The notes under the pieces were generated by a model that saw only the letters and a program-made list of their open reading frames with translations, did no database searches and was not told where the DNA came from. A DNA stretch of 64,000 bases from Limosilactobacillus fermentum (GTDB lineage: Bacteria > Bacillota > Bacilli > Lactobacillales > Lactobacillaceae): contig NZ_CP040910.1 of assembly GCF_013394085.1 (NCBI RefSeq), positions 210,262-274,261 on the forward strand, in the 5' to 3' direction. Position 1 is the first letter of the stretch. Each line of letters starts with the position of its first letter. Made by a program: the position numbers and the translations under genes. Below are positions 59,679-64,000 of this stretch, in pieces.

Positions 59679-59993
59679 ATGGAATACGAAGACTTATTTA
59701 AAAAGATCACTGCGTGGGCCCACGACCGCGGTATCGACCAGGCCGACCCGCGGGTTGAATTCATGAAGATGGCCGAGGAACTCGGCGAATTATCGGCGGC
59801 TTATAACAAAGAGCACCACGCTAAGATGGTGGATAGCATCGGTGACCTGCAAGTGGCGCTGTTGATCTTTTGCCAGTTGGTCGGCGTCGACCACAAGGAA
59901 GCGATTGAAGCGGCCTACAACCAAATTAAGGACCGGACCGGTAAGACGACCACCGCGGGGGTGTTCATTAAGCAGAGCGACCTGCACGATTAA
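59679..59993 (+). CDS. MazG-like nucleotide pyrophosphohydrolase
   Basis: 104 residues with the all-alpha MazG fold. The metal-binding motif is seen as FMKMAEELGELSAA near residue 32 (E-E-x-x-E) and the second Glu/Asp helix as VDSIGDLQVALL near 52. The ATG at 59679 follows GGGGGGC; longer frames upstream lack a ribosome-binding site. It may clean up non-standard NTPs or dNTPs. Confidence 0.88.
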   Translation: MEYEDLFKKITAWAHDRGIDQADPRVEFMKMAEELGELSAAYNKEHHAKMVDSIGDLQVALLIFCQLVGVDHKEAIEAAYNQIKDRTGKTTTAGVFIKQSDLHD

Positions 59994-60041
59994 TGCATTC
60001 TAAGCATTAATTCCGATCAAAAGAAGGTATCGGTGAATTGC

Positions 60042-60071
60042 TTGTTTAATCTTGGCCTAGCGGGGTATGAT
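60042..60071 (+). promoter_or_regulatory. Promoter of the alcohol dehydrogenase gene
   Basis: TTGTTT (60042-60047) and TATGAT (60066-60071) with an 18-bp spacer. Confidence 0.55.
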
Positions 60072-60117
60072 TAATAACGTAAATGATTAAGTGAGCAAGA
60101 AGGGAGCGCATTAACCG

Positions 60118-61158
60118 ATGAAAAGTGCAATGTTTATGAAAAAGGGGCTCGTTGAAGTCCAAGACGTTGACAAGCCGACCGTTAAGAACCCAGACGATGT
60201 TGTGATTAAGGTTTTACGGGCCTGCGTTTGTGGTTCCGACCTCTGGGCTTACCGGGGCTTAGATGACAAGCCGGCCAACTCAATCAACAGTGGTCACGAA
60301 GCCATTGGGATCGTGGAAGAAGTCGGCGCAGACATCACCACGGTTAAGCCGGGCGACTTTGTGATCGCTCCGTTCACGCACGGCTGTGGCCACTGTCCAG
60401 CCTGCTTAGCTGGTTTTGACGGGGTTTGCCAAGACCACAGTGATAACTTCTCCAACGGGACCCAGGCTGAATACTACCTGGCCCAACACGCACAGTGGAG
60501 CTTGGTGAAGGTACCAGGTAAGCCGGAAGACTACAGCGAAGCCATGCTTAAGTCCTTCTTGACCCTGGCCGACGTAATGGCTACTGGTTACCACGCCGCA
60601 CGCGTTGCCGACGTTAAGCCGGGCGACACGGTGGTGGTAATGGGTGACGGGGCCGTTGGTTTGAGCGCCATCATCGCCGCTAAGCTACGCGGCGCCAAGC
60701 GGATCATCTCAACTTCTCGTCACGATGACCGCCGCGAGTTAGCCGCTGAATTTGGTGCTACCGACAACGTGGCCGAACGTGGCGACGAAGCGGTGGAAAA
60801 GATCCTCGCCATGACTAACGGCGGGGCCGACGCCGTCCTCGAATGCGTGGGGACCGCTCAATCGACCGACACCGCCATGAAGGTGGGTCGTCCGGGCGCC
60901 ATCGTTGGCCGGGTTGGTTTGCCACACGACGCTACCATGGACATGGCCACGCCGTTCTACCGCAACACCGCCGTTGCTGGGGGCCCAGCCTCCGTTACCA
61001 CCTACGACAAGGACCTGCTCTTAAAGGCCGTCTTGGACGGTAAGATCAACCCGGGGAAGGTCTTCACCAAGACCTTCACCCTGGATGAAATCAACGACGC
61101 CTACCAAGCCATGGCTGATCGTCAGGTCATCAAGAGCTACGTGAAGGTTAGCGATTAA
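60118..61158 (+). CDS. Zinc-dependent alcohol dehydrogenase (MDR superfamily)
   Basis: 346 residues. The catalytic zinc ligands are CVCGSDLWAYRG (Cys near residue 39) and SGHEAIGIVEEVG (His-Glu near 61). The structural zinc site is the four Cys in CGHCPACLAGFDGVC near 92-106. The NAD(P) motif is VVVMGDGAVGLSAIIAA near 178. The sequence resembles threonine-dehydrogenase-like/IMP-type ADHs; the substrate is open. It stands alone with its own promoter, followed by a palindromic repeat and a terminator. Confidence 0.92.
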   Translation: MKSAMFMKKGLVEVQDVDKPTVKNPDDVVIKVLRACVCGSDLWAYRGLDDKPANSINSGHEAIGIVEEVGADITTVKPGDFVIAPFTHGCGHCPACLAGFDGVCQDHSDNFSNGTQAEYYLAQHAQWSLVKVPGKPEDYSEAMLKSFLTLADVMATGYHAARVADVKPGDTVVVMGDGAVGLSAIIAAKLRGAKRIISTSRHDDRRELAAEFGATDNVAERGDEAVEKILAMTNGGADAVLECVGTAQSTDTAMKVGRPGAIVGRVGLPHDATMDMATPFYRNTAVAGGPASVTTYDKDLLLKAVLDGKINPGKVFTKTFTLDEINDAYQAMADRQVIKSYVKVSD

Positions 61159-61159
61159 A

Positions 61160-61277
61160 AAGAAGTGCGACCAACCTCCTCGGTAAGCCGTATGACTAAG
61201 CTGGGGACGAAGGTTGATGCGGCACGCATCGTTCTTCGTCCTGCTTAGGCACTAGGCTTACGGTTGGGAGCACGTTA
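61160..61277. repeat. Full copy of the ~118-bp palindromic repeat (reverse orientation)
   Basis: It runs AAGTGCGACCAACCTCC ... CGTATGACTAAGC ... GGTTGATGCGGCACGCATCG ... GCTTAGGCACTAGGCTTACG ... GGTTGGGAGCACGTT. The two halves pair over most of their length, which makes this the clearest copy for seeing the fold: outer arm GTGCGACCAACC/GGTTGGGAGCAC, middle CTAAGC/GCTTAG, inner GACGAAGGTTGATGC/GCATCGTTCTTCGTC. Confidence 0.9.
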
Positions 61278-61300
61278 GCTGAATAATCGTTGAGAAACAT

Positions 61301-61336
61301 AAAAAACCGTCACCCCATGTGGGGCGGCGGTTTTTT
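61301..61336. terminator. Bidirectional terminator between adh and pepN
   Basis: AAAAAACCG ... CCCCA / TGGGG ... CGGTTTTTT, a long stem with A and T tracts on both sides, between converging genes. Confidence 0.93.
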
Positions 61337-61362
61337 GTGTGCTGATTGATTGATCGCGTTGC

Positions 61363-63888
61363 TTACAGTTGTTGTGCTACCGCTTGGTTAACGGCGTCGG
61401 CCTGGCTTTCAATCAGGGCGACCTTGCTGGCAATCACTTCTTTATCCATCGTGATTTCCCGGGTCAAGCCCGCCACATTTTCCTTGGGTTCAAAGAAGGC
61501 GTTGAACTCATCAGACCGTTGCCGGGTGTGGAAGACGGCGGCGGTAACGGTGATGAAGGTGGCAAATTCCATGTCACCACCGACCGTCTTGTCTAACCAA
61601 TCCCACTCGTTGCGGATCCAGTCCCAAGCCAGCTGTTGGCCGGTCGGGTTGGCCAAGACGCCGCGGTACCAGCCGCGGAGGTCCTGCGGCTTGATGGTAG
61701 TGGCGTCTTCGAAGTGGTCAACTAGGTCACGGAGTTGGGCGGTTTCCTTGGTGGCGACCAAGGCGCCGCGCAGATCTTGCTTGTAGCTTGGGTCGCTGGT
61801 CGTCCGGTAGTCAGTCAGCAGTTGGTCAAAGAGGGCTGATGTGTTGAAGTTTTGGACTTCGTTTTTTAAGACTAATGGCCGGATGGTGGCTTCGATGCTC
61901 AGTGGTTGGTTTTGGTGATCCAAGAAGATTTGGTGGGCGGCTTCCTTGGCCTGGGCGTTGTCAGCGTACAAGGCGGCGCTTAAGACCAACGGCCGGGTCA
62001 GTTGGTCGTCGATGGCTTCGCCAGCCTTGGCCGACCAGGTGAGGCGGCTAGCTTGGTTCACACTTAATTGATCGAAGAAGTGCTTCAGGTTAGCTTCTTG
62101 ATCGCTGCCCGGAGTGGTGAAGTTCTTCAAGAAGTTGGCGATCTGGTAGAGGGCGGTGTTGACGATTGAGGATGGGTCGTCCTTGAACTTGGTCAACAGC
62201 GGGACCAAGGTGGCGTAGGGAAGCCGCTTCCCTTCGGCTAAGAGGCGCAGGTCCTGGAGTAGTTGGCGCTTGGTGATTGCATCCAGTTGGCCCTCTTCTT
62301 TTAAGATGTCTTCTAAGAGGGTGGCGTCGTAGTTGACGATGAAGTGGGAGTTGTTACCGACGTTGATCCGCAGCGGTTCACCGGCTTGAGCGCGTAATTC
62401 CCGGTAGTCACCTAGGTCTAAGCGGACGTCCTTCATAATTTGCGGGGCGGCGAAGTTAGCGTTCAACGGAATTTCCCAGGTCCGCCCCTGCTCCTTAGCG
62501 GCGCCAATAAAGAATTGTTCCTGGCTTAAGATCAGGTGACCGTTTTCGACCGTGGCCGCTACGACCGGGTAACCCGGTTGTTCCAGCCAGGAGTTCATGA
62601 TCTCGCCGATGTTGATGCCGGCCGCGTCGCCGAGGGCTTGCCATAAGTCGGCCCCGGTGGCGTTGCCGTATTGGTGGGCGGCAAAGTAGTTCTTTAACCC
62701 TTCGCGTAGCTTGTCGTCACCGAGCAGGGCGCGGACCATCACCAGCATCCGCGAACCCTTGGCGTAAACGATCGCCCCGTCAAAGAGGGCGTCGATTTCG
62801 GCCGGGTCATTAACGGCCACGTGCACCGATTGCACCCCGTCGGTGGCGTCGCGTTGCAGAGCCATCGGGGCTTCGGTCGTTTGGAAGAGTTCCCAGATGT
62901 GCCAGTCGGGTTCTAGGGCGTCTACGGACAGGTATTCCATCATGTTGGCAAAGGATTCGTTGAGCCACAGGTCATCCCACCACTTCATCGTGACCAGGTC
63001 ACCGAACCACTGATGGGCCAACTCGTGGGTGATAACAGTAGCCACGACCCGCTTCATGTCCAAGGCGGTGTTGTCCGGGTCAACTAAAAGGTAGGCCTCC
63101 CGGTAGGTGACTAAGCCCCAGTTTTCCATCGCCCCGGCCGAGAAGTCCGGTAGGGCCAGTTGCCAGGAGTGGGGGAGCGGGTACTTGGTTTGGTAGAAGT
63201 CCTCGTAAAACTCGATCGCCCGCTTGGCAATGTCTAAGGCGAAATCGAGTTCCTTTGCTTGGTGGGCCTTGGTGGCAAAGACGCCGACCTTGACCCCCGA
63301 CGTAGTCTCGGTGACCTTTTTTTGTAGGTCACCAAAGGCAAAGGCGACCAGGTAAGTGGACATCTTAACGGTCTCTTCAAAGTAGTGGTAGCCGTCTTCG
63401 ACCCGTTCTTCCGGCATGTTGGCGAGCACCGTTTCGCCAGGTTGCTCGTCGAACTTAATCGCCAGGCTAAAGGTTGCCTTGGCTTCCGGCTCGTCGATGC
63501 TAGGGAAGGCCTGGCGGGCGAAGGTGGTTTCAAACTGGGTGCCGATCAGTTCCCTTTGCTGCCCGTCGACCTGATAATAAGACGGGTAGATCCCCATCAT
63601 TGTGTCGGTCAAAGGGGCGGTGTAATCGACCGTGATGGCCACCGGACCGGTTTTGGGCAGGGTGAAGGTCAGGGCCTCTTGTTCATCACTGGTTTCAAAT
63701 GAAAGGGTGCGCCCTTCTGTCGTCACACTAGTCACCTGCAAGAACTTCTGGTGCAAGGAGATGGTCTTGGTTAAGGCCTCACCGTCAATGGTAACGTGAC
63801 CGGCAAACTGCTTTGCTTGACGGTTAATGTCGAGCTTGATGTCGTAGTGCGTTGGGTGAAAGGCTTCATAAAAACGGGTAACTGCCAT
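61363..63888 (-). CDS. pepN: Aminopeptidase N (M1 family)
   Basis: 841 residues, close to the ~844 of other lactobacillar PepN. The exopeptidase motif is AGAMENWGLVTYREA near residue 257, the zinc site VITHELAHQWFGDLVTMKWW near 292 followed by LNESFANMMEYLS (Glu), and the catalytic Tyr is in the VYAKGSRMLVMVRALL region near 380. A long alpha-helical C-terminal domain completes it. It is a cytoplasmic enzyme releasing N-terminal residues from casein-type peptides. A TATACT -10 (minus strand, 63926-63921) lies upstream of the start. Confidence 0.96.
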   Translation of the reverse strand: MAVTRFYEAFHPTHYDIKLDINRQAKQFAGHVTIDGEALTKTISLHQKFLQVTSVTTEGRTLSFETSDEQEALTFTLPKTGPVAITVDYTAPLTDTMMGIYPSYYQVDGQQRELIGTQFETTFARQAFPSIDEPEAKATFSLAIKFDEQPGETVLANMPEERVEDGYHYFEETVKMSTYLVAFAFGDLQKKVTETTSGVKVGVFATKAHQAKELDFALDIAKRAIEFYEDFYQTKYPLPHSWQLALPDFSAGAMENWGLVTYREAYLLVDPDNTALDMKRVVATVITHELAHQWFGDLVTMKWWDDLWLNESFANMMEYLSVDALEPDWHIWELFQTTEAPMALQRDATDGVQSVHVAVNDPAEIDALFDGAIVYAKGSRMLVMVRALLGDDKLREGLKNYFAAHQYGNATGADLWQALGDAAGINIGEIMNSWLEQPGYPVVAATVENGHLILSQEQFFIGAAKEQGRTWEIPLNANFAAPQIMKDVRLDLGDYRELRAQAGEPLRINVGNNSHFIVNYDATLLEDILKEEGQLDAITKRQLLQDLRLLAEGKRLPYATLVPLLTKFKDDPSSIVNTALYQIANFLKNFTTPGSDQEANLKHFFDQLSVNQASRLTWSAKAGEAIDDQLTRPLVLSAALYADNAQAKEAAHQIFLDHQNQPLSIEATIRPLVLKNEVQNFNTSALFDQLLTDYRTTSDPSYKQDLRGALVATKETAQLRDLVDHFEDATTIKPQDLRGWYRGVLANPTGQQLAWDWIRNEWDWLDKTVGGDMEFATFITVTAAVFHTRQRSDEFNAFFEPKENVAGLTREITMDKEVIASKVALIESQADAVNQAVAQQL

Positions 63889-63964
63889 GTTAACTTACTT
63901 CCTTTTTTGTTGATAGGCTAAGTATACGCCCGTTGACGGGTTCGGGGGTAGTAAAGAGACGACG

Positions 63965-63999
63965 AAGGGGTGGGAGACCGCATTCGTCTTCCACCCCTT
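63965..63999. terminator. Hairpin at the window edge, probably a terminator
   Basis: AAGGGGTGGGAGAC pairs with GTCTTCCACCCCTT. What follows lies outside the window, so the T tract cannot be seen. Confidence 0.6.
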
Positions 64000-64000
64000 G

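Overview
The window is a chromosomal segment of a heterofermentative lactobacillus, most likely Limosilactobacillus fermentum. The basis is the 16S rRNA variable regions, a GC-rich coding style, the lactobacillar enzyme set (type II nucleoside deoxyribosyltransferase, PepN, LacS) and LPQTG surface proteins. This species call is made by reading, not by a database search.

Layout. 0-7 kb: end of the purine operon (purH, purD), an IS200/IS605 element, phosphoglycerate mutase, an aminotransferase and a membrane protein. 7-10 kb: a copper operon with two cupredoxins and a CopA-type ATPase under a cop-box promoter. 10.6-11.1 kb: ndt. 11.3-16.9 kb: first rRNA operon (tRNA-Ile and tRNA-Ala in the spacer, tRNA-Thr after 5S). 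17.1-25.5 kb: an insertion-sequence cluster (two IS30, one IS3, one broken IS605) around a LacS galactoside permease and its LacI-type regulator. 25.5-29.4 kb: an oxidoreductase island, mostly broken (nitroreductase, hydrolase, short-chain dehydrogenase, two aldo/keto reductases), with MerR-type promoters. 29.4-32.9 kb: an ISL3 element with 8-bp target duplications beside a divergent IS605 element. 33-34.4 kb: a CadD-type transporter and a clipped EamA transporter. 34.9-41.9 kb: a complete-looking Isd-like haem acquisition locus. 42-46.9 kb: an MHS-family permease, a broken mucus-binding-type adhesin and exonuclease III. 47.1-52.3 kb: second rRNA operon without spacer tRNAs. 52.6-58.2 kb: a decayed ureide/oxamate/carbamoyl-phosphate and nucleoside salvage cluster in which only a D-2-hydroxyacid dehydrogenase and carbamate kinase remain intact. 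58.3-63.9 kb: nitroreductase, SGNH hydrolase, MazG-like protein, zinc alcohol dehydrogenase and PepN.

The most interesting system is the haem locus. A sortase-anchored protein with one NEAT-like domain is divergent from a run of a three-NEAT membrane protein, a one-NEAT membrane protein, a membrane-tethered IsdE-like binding protein, a FecCD permease and an ATPase. A 13-bp palindrome resembling the lactococcal HrtR haem-sensor operator lies just before the first gene of the run. Most of these NEAT domains have Met where the Isd haem-ligand Tyr is expected.

Two other patterns cut across the window. First, a family of about 118-bp palindromic repeats occurs only between genes, often in tandem. 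Second, gene decay is heavy, by single nonsense changes, frameshifts and deletion chimeras. In addition, the first 23S rRNA gene carries about eleven indels within roughly 600 nt of domains IV-V, including at highly conserved positions, while the second copy is clean. This looks like an assembly fault or a dead copy.
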